Positions 7,419 through 15,476 of a DNA stretch of 64,000 bases are shown in pieces. The DNA is from Streptomyces sp. TP-A0356. GTDB taxonomy: Bacteria; Actinomycetota; Actinomycetes; Streptomycetales; Streptomycetaceae. The position numbers and the translations under genes were made by a program. How positions within the stretch are numbered: the first letter of the stretch is position 1; every line of letters starts with the position of its first letter. The DNA is taken from contig NZ_BBZJ01000020.1 in assembly GCF_001417775.1 (NCBI RefSeq), forward strand, positions 435,347 to 499,346, written 5' to 3'. The notes under the pieces were generated by a model that saw only the letters and a list, made by a program, of their open reading frames with translations, was not told where the DNA came from and made no database searches.

Positions 7419-8837
7419 ATGTTCGAACCGGTCATAGCGCCCAGCGGTACGCTGCTCGGCCTGCTCCAGAGGGGTCGCGGCGACGGTACGCTGCATGCGC
7501 TCACCGCACCGCGTGCCGAGGCGCTCGCGGCTCTCGACCACTGTGTGCTGCGCGACCCCCGCCACGACTGGCAGGTGGAGAACCGCTCCCTGTACTACGC
7601 CCGGCTCTACGTCGATCTGAACGGCGAGCTGGACGGCATCGAGGCCCATCTCTTCAGCGCCGAGGACGTCCTCGACACCGACGAGTGCCGCACCGGGCTG
7701 TCCCTCGCGGTCCTCGGGCACCTCGCCTCCTACGGCAGGCGCGACGCGCTGGAACTGCTGCGCAGGTACGCGGCCTCGGGCGCCAACTGGGCCTGGGCCC
7801 TCGACGAGCTGGCGCTGCGCGACGACGACGCGGGGCTGCGCGCCCTCGCCGCCCCGGTCCTGGCACGCTTCCCCGCCGACGCCGAGGGCGAGGCCGAACT
7901 CGCCGTCGCCGTCCGGGACGCCTTCGAACCGCGGCCCTGGCGCCTGTGGGCCGACGACCCGCGCGAGTCCATCGCCACGCGGGTCCGTGCCGCCCATGAG
8001 GCCGGCTGTTTCGACCGCTGGCAGCGGCAGCTGCGACCGCAGGGACCCCGGCCGGGGTGGAGCGTGCAGGCCGTCTTCGACTGGGCCCAGCAGGGCATCG
8101 AACGCGGCGCCGCGCTCCATGTGCCCGCCGCCCGCTGCCTCACCGCCGTCGCGGGTCCCGAGGACCGCCCCGAGATCGTCGAGGCCGCGCGCGGGGGCAG
8201 CGACGGGGCGCGTTGTACCGCCCTGCGCTACCTCGCCGACGGCGACGATCCCGACGCCCTCGATCTCATCGAGGGCGCCGTGTCCACCGGATCCGCGCTC
8301 GTGGCCGACGCGGCCGCGGACGCTTTCGAACGCATGCGCAGTATCGCTGCCGTCGAGCGGGCGCGCGGCTGGGCCCACCGGCCGGACGTTCTGGGTGCCG
8401 CCGCCGGGCGCATGCTCGCCTGCCGGGGCGGTGCCCAGGATCGCGACCTGGTGCTCGCGGCGCTGCGGGAGGCGGTACGGGGCGAGGGCCCCGACGCGCC
8501 GACCCTGTGGACCCTCGTCGACGGCGCCGGACGGCTGGAAATCGCCTGCGCCGCACCCGTGCTGCGCCATGTCTACCGTGAGACCGCCTCGTCCCATCTC
8601 CGCGGCCGCGCGGCCCGCGCGCTCGCCGCCACCGACCCCTCCTTCCCCGCCGGGTTCGCCGTCGAATGCCTCTGGGACTGCGAGGAGTCCACCCGCGAGA
8701 TCGCCGCACGGCACGCCGAGACCGGGGACGCCCGTGTCGTCGAGCAGTTGCGCCGGCTCGCCGCGGATCCGGCCGAGGAGGCCGAGGTGCAGACAGCGGT
8801 ACGCAGCCGGATCGGGCCCGACATGCCTGCCGTATGA
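7419..8837 (+). CDS. HEAT-repeat-like protein
   Basis: The 472-aa product is soluble and rich in Ala/Leu/Arg, built of repeating helix pairs of about 30-35 residues such as AARCLTAVAGPEDRPEIVEA, GSALVADAAADAFERM and LRGRAARALAATDPSF. This is the pattern of HEAT or Armadillo solenoids. No catalytic motif is seen. The ATG at 7419 is preferred over the more upstream open frame because the protein then starts with MFEPVIAPSGTLLG and a GAGG lies about 10 nt before it. Function unknown; solenoids of this kind usually bind proteins. Confidence 0.7.
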   Translation: MFEPVIAPSGTLLGLLQRGRGDGTLHALTAPRAEALAALDHCVLRDPRHDWQVENRSLYYARLYVDLNGELDGIEAHLFSAEDVLDTDECRTGLSLAVLGHLASYGRRDALELLRRYAASGANWAWALDELALRDDDAGLRALAAPVLARFPADAEGEAELAVAVRDAFEPRPWRLWADDPRESIATRVRAAHEAGCFDRWQRQLRPQGPRPGWSVQAVFDWAQQGIERGAALHVPAARCLTAVAGPEDRPEIVEAARGGSDGARCTALRYLADGDDPDALDLIEGAVSTGSALVADAAADAFERMRSIAAVERARGWAHRPDVLGAAAGRMLACRGGAQDRDLVLAALREAVRGEGPDAPTLWTLVDGAGRLEIACAAPVLRHVYRETASSHLRGRAARALAATDPSFPAGFAVECLWDCEESTREIAARHAETGDARVVEQLRRLAADPAEEAEVQTAVRSRIGPDMPAV

Positions 8838-8976
8838 ACGTTCGGTGACCCGGGAGTCAGTAACGCATGGACGCGGGCTGACCTGCTCGGCCGCGCAGCC
8901 CAACGCTCACAGGACGTTCCCCGGCTGGAAAGATCGACGTTGACGCGGCCACGTCCGGCGCGGCGAGAACACGGGT

Positions 8977-10143
8977 ATGCGTGTCGTCATCGTGACCGAA
9001 TCCTTTCCCCCCGATGTGAACGGCGTGGCCCACTGCGCGCTCCAGACCGCCCGGCACCTCGTCGATCGCGGTCACGTTCCCCTCGTCGTCGCTCCGGCCT
9101 CCCCCAAGTCCTCGACCTCGTCCGGACCGGGAGGCAGCGCCATCGCCGGCACCGGGCCGGACGCCCTCGCGCCCTGCCCCGTCGTCCGTGTCCCCTCCCT
9201 TCCGCTCCCCGGCTACCCCCAGGTGCGCGTCGCACTCCCCAGCCGACGCGTCGCCGCGGCCATCACCGAGCACCGCGCCGACATCGTGCACCTGGCCAGC
9301 CCCTTCATCCTCGGCGTCCGCGGCATGGCGGCCGCGGCCCGGCTCGGCATCCCGGCCGTCGCCATCTACCAGACCGACCTGGCCGGATACGCCCGCACCT
9401 ACATGGGCGCCGGCGAGGCGGCGGCCTGGCGGCGCATCCGCTCGGTGCACGCCGCCGCCGACCGCACCCTCGCACCCTCCAGTGCGGCTCTGCAGGACCT
9501 TGAGGCACACGGCATTCCCCGGGTGAGGCTGTGGCCGCGCGGCGTCGACACGGTCCGCTTCCGCCCCGACCTTCGCAATGAGGCCATACGGCGGGAACTC
9601 GCCCCCAACGGCGAGCTGATCGTCGGCTACGTCGGCCGGCTCGCGCCCGAGAAGCAGGTCGAACTCCTCGCCGGTGCCTGCGGACTGGACGGCGTACGCG
9701 TCGTCGTCGTGGGCGACGGGCCGAGCGAGACGAGCCTGCGGGGCGCCCTGCCCGGCGCCGCCTTCCTGGGCCGCCGCACCGGCGACGAACTCGCCCGGAT
9801 CTTCGCCTCCTTGGACGTCTTCGTGCACACCGGCCCCTTCGAGACGTTCTGCCAGACCGTGCAGGAGGCCATGGCGAGCGGTGTTCCGGTCGTCGCGCCC
9901 GCCGCGGGCGGGCCGCTGGACCTGGTCGCCCACGGCCGCACGGGACTGCTCGTCCCCCCCGGCGACGTGGCCGCGGTGCGGGACGCGGTGTGGGCGCTGG
10001 CCGTCGACCCGGCGCAGCGGCAGGCGTACGGGGCCGCCGGACGCGCCACCGTCGAGGGCCGCACCTGGGCGGCCGTCGGCGACCAGCTCATCGGGCACTA
10101 CGCCGATGTGCTCGCCGAGCGCCGGACGGCGGTGGCGGCATGA
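8977..10143 (+). CDS. GT4 glycosyltransferase, MgtA-like
   Basis: The 388-aa product is a GT-B fold, family 4 glycosyltransferase. Its N-terminal domain begins MRVVIVTESFPPDVNGVAH, the donor-binding domain has YVGRLAPEKQVELL, and the EX7E region is FETFCQTVQEAMASGVPVV. The segments SLPLPGYPQVRVALPSRRV and HLASPFILG resemble mycobacterial GDP-mannose-dependent mannosyltransferase MgtA, so a mannosyl transfer to a lipid acceptor is likely but inferred. It is cytoplasmic or membrane-peripheral. Its stop overlaps the next glycosyltransferase start by ATGA. No strong ribosome site precedes the start. Confidence 0.85.
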   Translation: MRVVIVTESFPPDVNGVAHCALQTARHLVDRGHVPLVVAPASPKSSTSSGPGGSAIAGTGPDALAPCPVVRVPSLPLPGYPQVRVALPSRRVAAAITEHRADIVHLASPFILGVRGMAAAARLGIPAVAIYQTDLAGYARTYMGAGEAAAWRRIRSVHAAADRTLAPSSAALQDLEAHGIPRVRLWPRGVDTVRFRPDLRNEAIRRELAPNGELIVGYVGRLAPEKQVELLAGACGLDGVRVVVVGDGPSETSLRGALPGAAFLGRRTGDELARIFASLDVFVHTGPFETFCQTVQEAMASGVPVVAPAAGGPLDLVAHGRTGLLVPPGDVAAVRDAVWALAVDPAQRQAYGAAGRATVEGRTWAAVGDQLIGHYADVLAERRTAVAA

Positions 10144-11351
10144 GCTTCGCCACCGAGCGGACCGGCGGCGGTCTGCGGATCGTGCGGCTCGCCAACTTCG
10201 TCGCGCCCGCCTCCGGCGGTCTGCGCACCGCGCTGCGCGAGCTGGGCAAGGGCTTCAAGGAGGCCGGACACGAGCCGGTGCTCGTCGTGCCCGGTGACCG
10301 CCACACCGACCAGGAGACCGAGCAGGGCCGGGTCATCACCCTGCCCGCGCCGATGCTGCCCGGCACCGGCGGCTACCGCGTCCTGACGGACAAGCGGCGT
10401 GTCGCCGCCCTCCTGGAGGAGCTGGCCCCCGACCGCCTGGAGGTCTCCGACCGGACCACGCTGCGCTGGACCGGCAAGTGGGCGCGGCGCGCCCGGGTCC
10501 CCGCCGTGATGGTCTCCCACGAGACCGCCGACGGCGTCCTGCGCACCTGGGGCCTGTCCGAGAACCTGTCCCGGCGGGCCGCGGACGCCCTCAACATCCG
10601 TACGGCGCACACCTACGCGCGCGTGGTGTGCACCACCGAGTTCGCGGAGCGGGAGTTCGTCCGGATCGGGGCCCGCAACGTCGTACGGGCCCCGCTGGGC
10701 GTCGACCTGGAGCAGCGGCATCCGGCGCTGCGGGACCCGGCGCTGCGCGACCGGCACGCGCGCGGGGACGAGACGCTGCTCGTCATGTGTTCCCGCCTCT
10801 CCGTGGAGAAGCGGCCCGGTACGGCCCTGGACGCCCTGGAGGCGCTGCTGCTGCGCGGGCGGCGCGTAGTGCTGGTGGTCGCCGGGGACGGACCGCTGCG
10901 GGCCCGGCTCGAACAGCGGGCGCAGGAGCGGCGGTTGCCGGTGACCTTCCTCGGCCATGTCGGCGACCGGGACCTGCTCGGCGCGCTCCAGGCCTCCGCC
11001 GACGTGTGCCTGGCCCCGGGGCCCGCCGAGACGTTCGGGCTGGCCGCCCTGGAGGCGATGGCCTGCGGCACGCCCGTGGTGGCCAGCGCCTTCTCCGCGC
11101 TGCCCGAGGTGATCGGCTCCGCCGGGGCCACCGCCGTGAACACCGGCGACGCCTTCGCGGACGCGATCGAGCTGCTGATGGAGAGGTCCGAGGGCGAGCG
11201 TCGGCAGGCGGCACGCGCGCGTGCCGAGTGCTTCGGCTGGAAGAACGCGGTGGACGCGTTCCTCGCCGCCCACGACGCGCAGCCGGACACCGCGCCGTCG
11301 GCGGCCGGTGACGCCCGTGCGCGGGACGCGGCCCGGGAGGGCGTGCGATGA
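10140..11351 (+). CDS. GT4 glycosyltransferase
   Basis: The 403-aa product is a second GT-B family 4 enzyme. It has an N-terminal LRIVRLANFVAPASGGLRT, a donor domain with MCSRLSVEKRPGTAL, and ETFGLAALEAMACGTPVVAS as the EX7E motif. The acceptor is unknown. The start ATG 10140 overlaps the stop of the previous glycosyltransferase gene, and its own stop overlaps the SGNH hydrolase start, so the three products are made together. A shared glycolipid or glycan pathway is the simplest reading. Confidence 0.85.
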   Translation: MSFATERTGGGLRIVRLANFVAPASGGLRTALRELGKGFKEAGHEPVLVVPGDRHTDQETEQGRVITLPAPMLPGTGGYRVLTDKRRVAALLEELAPDRLEVSDRTTLRWTGKWARRARVPAVMVSHETADGVLRTWGLSENLSRRAADALNIRTAHTYARVVCTTEFAEREFVRIGARNVVRAPLGVDLEQRHPALRDPALRDRHARGDETLLVMCSRLSVEKRPGTALDALEALLLRGRRVVLVVAGDGPLRARLEQRAQERRLPVTFLGHVGDRDLLGALQASADVCLAPGPAETFGLAALEAMACGTPVVASAFSALPEVIGSAGATAVNTGDAFADAIELLMERSEGERRQAARARAECFGWKNAVDAFLAAHDAQPDTAPSAAGDARARDAAREGVR

Positions 11352-12202
11352 GACCCCTGCGGTTCGTCGCACTCGGCGACTCGCTGACGGAAGGCGTGGG
11401 CGACCCCCTCGGGGACGCCTGGCGGGGGTGGGCCGCGCTCCTCGCCGGAGGCCTCGGACCCGCTCACGCGCCCGCGGAGTTCACCAACCTCGCCGTCAGC
11501 GGCGCCCAGACCCGCGACGTCCTGGAACGGCAGACCCCGGCGGCGCTCGATCTGCGCCCGGACGTCGTCTCCGTCGTCATCGGCGTCAACGACACCCTGC
11601 GCTGCACCTTCGACATCCACGCCGTCGCGGCCCGGCTCGACAAGGTGTACGCGGCCTTCCGCGCCCAGGGCACGCTGGTGCTCACGGCCTGTCTGCCCGA
11701 CCCCGGGACCATGCTCCGGCTGCCCGGGGCGCTGGCGCGTCCGCTGGCCCGTCGGCAGCAGGCCGTGAACACGGTCGTGCACGCACTGTCCGAGCGCTAC
11801 GGGGCGGTGCATCTGCACGCCGCGGACGGGGACTGGATCACCGACCGTTCGATGTGGAGCGCGGACCGGCTGCACCCGGGGGAGCGCGGGCACCGGCAAC
11901 TCGCCCTGCGGTTCCACGCGCTGCTCGCCGAGGCGGGCCTCGCGACCGGCACCGCCCCCGCGGCCGAGCCCGAGTTCCCCGCGCCCACCCGTTCGGCCAG
12001 CCTCTTGTGGCTGGCCACCGCCGGGACGGCCTGGGTGATGCGGCGGTGCACCGATCTGCTGCCCCAGCTGCTCACCCTGGCCGCCGCCGAGGTGCGCCAC
12101 AAGGCCTGGGGGACCAGCTCCCGGCTGGACCTGAGCGCCTCGCACGCGGTGGCCTCGGCGCTGGCCGCGCTCTCGGCGGCGGAGCAGGCGGACGCGGCCT
12201 GA
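11348..12202 (+). CDS. SGNH/GDSL-family hydrolase
   Basis: The 284-aa product has the four SGNH blocks: GDSLTEG with the nucleophile Ser at about residue 13, a Gly in the second block near AVSGAQ, VIGVNDTLR with the Asn, and ADRLHPGERGH with the catalytic Asp/His. The family contains esterases and acyltransferases. No signal peptide is visible. It is coupled to two GT4 genes by an ATGA overlap and might remove or edit an acyl group on the product. The extra C-terminal ~80 residues are predicted helical and may sit on the membrane. Confidence 0.85.
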   Translation: MRPLRFVALGDSLTEGVGDPLGDAWRGWAALLAGGLGPAHAPAEFTNLAVSGAQTRDVLERQTPAALDLRPDVVSVVIGVNDTLRCTFDIHAVAARLDKVYAAFRAQGTLVLTACLPDPGTMLRLPGALARPLARRQQAVNTVVHALSERYGAVHLHAADGDWITDRSMWSADRLHPGERGHRQLALRFHALLAEAGLATGTAPAAEPEFPAPTRSASLLWLATAGTAWVMRRCTDLLPQLLTLAAAEVRHKAWGTSSRLDLSASHAVASALAALSAAEQADAA

Positions 12203-12213
12203 GCGGGCCGTCC

Positions 12214-12403
12214 AGGGCGCTTCTGACGGATCTCCGTGGACGACGAGCGGCGTCCGGTGCGTGCTCTCGGCGTGACGGGCGGAAGTCCTCGTAGCGGCGC
12301 TGCGTGGGCTTTCGCGCGGTGCGGCGGGCGGGGGCACCTCCCGGCCGAAGGCTGGGGGTGCACCGGGCGTCGCGACGCCGCGGAGATCCATCAGAAGCGC
12401 CCT
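12214..12403. mobile_element. MITE-like element with 23-bp terminal inverted repeats
   Basis: The ends at 12214-12236 and 12381-12403 are inverted copies over 23 bp with one mismatch (left begins AGGGCGCTTCTGACGG). The inside is about 144 bp with no ORF but can fold, for example GCACCTCCC pairing with GGGGGTGC around GAAG. I recall very similar non-coding repeats between genes in other Streptomyces genomes. No target duplication is visible. The right end overlaps the pxpC stop codon. Confidence 0.7.
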
Positions 12404-13271
12404 AACGGCGGCCCACGACCCTGAACCGGACAGGGGTGCCCGGAGTCGCCTGGGCGGCCGCCGCGAGGTCGGCGGCGCGCACGACCGCGATCACCGGGTA
12501 CCCCCCGGTGGTCGGATGGTCGGCCAGGAAGACGACCGGTCTGCCGTCCGGCGGCACCTGGACCGCGCCCAGCACCATGCCCTCGCTGGGGAGTTCACCC
12601 CTCAGGGCACGTGTCAGGGCGGGCCCCTCCGTGCGCAGTCCGATGCGGTTGCTCGCGGCGGAGACGCGGTACGCGCGTGTGACGAGGGTGCGCATCCCGT
12701 CCGCCGTGAACCAGTCGTCGCGCGGTCCCAGCGTCACACGCAGCACCAGTTCGGCGGGCGGACCCGGCTGCGCAGCGGCGTCCACGCGCGCGGGGGGCCC
12801 GGCCGGCCTCCCCAGGGGCAGCACGGCACCGTCCGTCAGCGGCGGCGGACCGAGCCCGGAGAGCAGGTCCGTGGAGCGGCTGCCGAGGACCGGCTCCACC
12901 GCCACGCCGCCCGCGACCCCGAGGTAGCTGCGCACCCCCCACCGAGCGGGCCCGATGTCGAGCAGCGCCCCGCCCGGCACGCGCACCGGCGCACCCCAGG
13001 GGGCAGGGCGGCCGTCCACGCTGACCGGACAGGGCGCGCCGCCGACCGCGACGACGACCGTCGAACGCGGGCGTACGGCACAGCCGCCCAGGGTCGTCTC
13101 CAGCACGGCCGCCTCCGGCGGATTGCCGACCAGCCGGTTGACGAGCGCCGCCGCGGGCGCGTCGAGGGCCCCGGAACGCGGCACACCGAGGTGGGCGTGG
13201 CCGGGCCGCCCCCGGTCCTGCACGGTGGTCAGCGCCCCGGCCCGCACGACGGACAGCGCACGGTCCGTCAT
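12402..13271 (-). CDS. pxpC: 5-oxoprolinase subunit C (biotin-dependent carboxyltransferase fold)
   Basis: The 289-aa product belongs to the KipA/PxpC family, recognised by LTTVQDRGRPGHAHLGVPRSGALD, AAALVNRLVGNPPEAAVLE, the GPRDDWF segment and the C-terminal DHPTTGGYPVIAVV. With PxpA and PxpB it forms the ATP-dependent 5-oxoprolinase that opens 5-oxo-L-proline to L-glutamate. Translation starts at ATG 13271, overlapping the pxpB stop (ATGA). The stop codon TAG lies at the very edge of the MITE-like element, so the last residues may have been reshaped by that insertion. Confidence 0.88.
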   Translation of the reverse strand: MTDRALSVVRAGALTTVQDRGRPGHAHLGVPRSGALDAPAAALVNRLVGNPPEAAVLETTLGGCAVRPRSTVVVAVGGAPCPVSVDGRPAPWGAPVRVPGGALLDIGPARWGVRSYLGVAGGVAVEPVLGSRSTDLLSGLGPPPLTDGAVLPLGRPAGPPARVDAAAQPGPPAELVLRVTLGPRDDWFTADGMRTLVTRAYRVSAASNRIGLRTEGPALTRALRGELPSEGMVLGAVQVPPDGRPVVFLADHPTTGGYPVIAVVRAADLAAAAQATPGTPVRFRVVGRR

Positions 13272-13885
13272 CCGCACGCCACCGGGACGAAGCGGACCCG
13301 GGCGCCGGGAGCGAGCAGCGCGGCCGGTACGCGCGCGTGGTCCCACAGGACCGTGTCGGTCGTGCCGATGAGCTGCCAGCCGCCCGGCGACGAACGCGGG
13401 TACACCCCGGTGTATGGGCCCGCGAGCGCCACCGAGCCCGCCGGGACGGCCGTGCGCGGGGTGGCCCGGCGCGGCACGTCGTAGCGCTCCGGCAGCCCGG
13501 TCAGATAGCCGAAGCCGGGCGCGAACCCACAGAACGCCACCCGGAACTCGGCGGCCGCGTGGATCCGGGCCACCTCGTCCCGCGGCACACCCCACACGGC
13601 GGCGACGTCCGCGAGATCGGGACCGTCGTACCGTACGGGGATCTCGATCGGCTCCTCCACGGGCGCGGGGACCGGCGGGATCTCCCAGGCGGCGAGCCGG
13701 GCCGCGAGCCGGGCCGACTCGGACAGGCCGTCGAGCAGGACCGTACGGGCCGCCGGGACGATCTCCCGCACCGTGAGCTCCCCGGCCGCCCTGCGGCGCA
13801 GCAGCTCGGCGTGCAGCGCCTGGGCCTCATCACCGGAGGACACCTCCACGAGCAGTGCGTCGTCTCCGACGGGGAGCGCCTTCAT
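13268..13885 (-). CDS. pxpB: 5-oxoprolinase subunit B (KipI-type)
   Basis: The 205-aa protein is a KipI/allophanate hydrolase subunit 1 homologue with the usual cyclophilin-like fold. Motifs seen are VRYDGPDLADVA, HAAAEFRVAFCGFAPGFGYL (with the conserved GFAPGFxYL) and GGWQLIGTT near the end. It is the partner of PxpC in the 5-oxoprolinase complex. The start at 13885 overlaps the pxpA stop by 4 nt and the stop overlaps the pxpC start, so the three are coupled. Confidence 0.9.
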   Translation of the reverse strand: MKALPVGDDALLVEVSSGDEAQALHAELLRRRAAGELTVREIVPAARTVLLDGLSESARLAARLAAWEIPPVPAPVEEPIEIPVRYDGPDLADVAAVWGVPRDEVARIHAAAEFRVAFCGFAPGFGYLTGLPERYDVPRRATPRTAVPAGSVALAGPYTGVYPRSSPGGWQLIGTTDTVLWDHARVPAALLAPGARVRFVPVACG

Positions 13886-14634
13886 GCGAAGGCCTCCACC
13901 CGGACGCCCGAGGCCTCCAGGCCGGCGCGGACCCGGTGGGCCAGGTCGACCGCCCCGGGCGTGTCACCGTGCAGACACAGGGAGCGGGCCCGGACGGGGA
14001 TCTCACGCCCGGAGCGCGCGGCGACGACCCCCAGGCGCGCGAGGCCCACCGAGCGTTTAACCACCGTGTCGGGATCGGTGACCACCGCGCCGTCCTCGCC
14101 GCGCGGCACCAGCGTGCCCTCGTCGGTGTACGCGCGGTCCGCGAACGCCTCGGTGACGACCGGGAGTCCGGCCTTCCCGGCCACCTCCAGGAAGCGGGAT
14201 CCGGGCAGCCCGAGCACGGGAAGGGCGGCGTCGGCCAGCAGCACCCCGTCGACGACCGCCTCGGCCTGCCGCTCGTCGCGCACCACCCGGTTGTAGAGCG
14301 CGCCGTGTGGCTTCACATACGACACACGGGAGCCCGCCGCTCGGGCGAACACCTCCAACGCCCCGATCTGGTAGGCGACTTCGGCCGCCAGCTCGGCGGG
14401 CGGCACGTCCATCGCGCGCCGCCCGAACCCGGCCAGGTCGCGGTAGGAGACCTGGGCGCCGATCCGTACGCCGCGTTCGGCCGCCAGCTCGCACACCCGG
14501 CGCATGGTCGCGGCGTCCCCGGCGTGGAAGCCGCAGGCCACGTTGGCGCTCGTGACGACCGACAGCAGCCGCTCGTCGTCGGTGAGCCGCCAGCGACCGA
14601 AGCCCTCGCCGAGGTCGGCGTTCAGATCGATCAT
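13882..14634 (-). CDS. pxpA: 5-oxoprolinase subunit A (LamB/YcsF family)
   Basis: The 250-aa product is a textbook LamB/YcsF protein: DLNADLGEGFGRW at the N-terminus, SANVACGFHAGD, then YVKPHGALYNR and FADRAYTDEGTLVPR. PxpA is the subunit that binds 5-oxoproline. The ATG 14634 is preceded by AGGAGGG, an ideal ribosome site, 3 nt away. It lies 20 nt behind the hydro-lyase gene and its stop overlaps pxpB. Confidence 0.92.
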   Translation of the reverse strand: MIDLNADLGEGFGRWRLTDDERLLSVVTSANVACGFHAGDAATMRRVCELAAERGVRIGAQVSYRDLAGFGRRAMDVPPAELAAEVAYQIGALEVFARAAGSRVSYVKPHGALYNRVVRDERQAEAVVDGVLLADAALPVLGLPGSRFLEVAGKAGLPVVTEAFADRAYTDEGTLVPRGEDGAVVTDPDTVVKRSVGLARLGVVAARSGREIPVRARSLCLHGDTPGAVDLAHRVRAGLEASGVRVEAFA

Positions 14635-14654
14635 GGTCCCTCCTGGTCGGGACG

Positions 14655-15476
14655 TCAGGCGACGCGGTACTGGTCGTCGCGGGCGTCGGTGATGAACATC
14701 TGCCCCGGCGCGTGGGTGATGGCGAACGGCGGGCGCGAGGCCATCACCGCCGCCTGCGGGGTCACACCGCAGGCCCAGAACACCGGGATGTCGTCCGGTT
14801 CGGCGTCCACCGGGTCGCCGAAGTCGGGCCGGCCGAGGTCCTCGATGCCCAGGCCCGAGGGATCGCCGCAGTGTACGGGGCTGCCGTGCACCGCCGGCAG
14901 CAGACTGCTCTCCCGGATGGCGGCGGCCAGGTGCTGCGGCGGCACCGGGCGCATGGACACCACCATGGGGCCGTGCAGCCGTCCCGCCGGACGGCACTGG
15001 CGGCCGGTGACGTACATCGGGACGTTGCGGCCCTGCTCGATGTGGCGCAGGGGGACGCCCGCCTGGGTGAGCGCCCACTCGAAGGTGAAGCTGCACCCGA
15101 TGAGGAAGGACACGAGGTCGTCGCGCCAGTGGCCGAGCACGTCCGTCGGCTCGTCCACCAGTCGGCCGTTCTGCCACACCCGGTAGCGGGGCAGATCGGT
15201 GCGCAGGTCGGCGCCGTCCGCCAGGACCGTGGTGACGGAACCGGCGTCGGTGACGTCCAGGACCGGACAGGGCTTCGGGTTGCGCTGGCAGAACAGCAGT
15301 GTCTCGTAGGCCCAGTCGGCGGGGACCGAGATCAGGTTGACCTGGGTGTGGCCCGCGGCGGCCCCGGCCGTGGGGCCGGTCAGGCCCTCCCGGAAGCGGG
15401 CCCGGGCGTCCTTCGGGCTCCACGCGTGCGCGTGCTCGTCGACGAGGGTCAGGGGGCGGTCTTCCGTACGGTTCAC
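14655..15476 (-). CDS. DUF1445 putative hydro-lyase
   Basis: The 273-aa product is of the YcsI/DUF1445 family, annotated as putative hydro-lyase. Motifs include FLIGCSFTFEWAL, HIEQGRNVPMY, GPMVVSMRP and VFWACGVTPQAA. Eukaryotic D-glutamate cyclase carries a related domain, so a link with glutamate/5-oxoproline chemistry is plausible and fits the pxp neighbours. The enzyme activity is not proven for this protein. It starts with GTG 15476, overlapping the MFS gene end by 4 nt. Confidence 0.82.
   Translation of the reverse strand: MNRTEDRPLTLVDEHAHAWSPKDARARFREGLTGPTAGAAAGHTQVNLISVPADWAYETLLFCQRNPKPCPVLDVTDAGSVTTVLADGADLRTDLPRYRVWQNGRLVDEPTDVLGHWRDDLVSFLIGCSFTFEWALTQAGVPLRHIEQGRNVPMYVTGRQCRPAGRLHGPMVVSMRPVPPQHLAAAIRESSLLPAVHGSPVHCGDPSGLGIEDLGRPDFGDPVDAEPDDIPVFWACGVTPQAAVMASRPPFAITHAPGQMFITDARDDQYRVA

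Noticed and set aside
12236..12424. Small plus-strand frame inside the MITE-like element
   Set aside because: It runs through the inverted end and has no start site or family.
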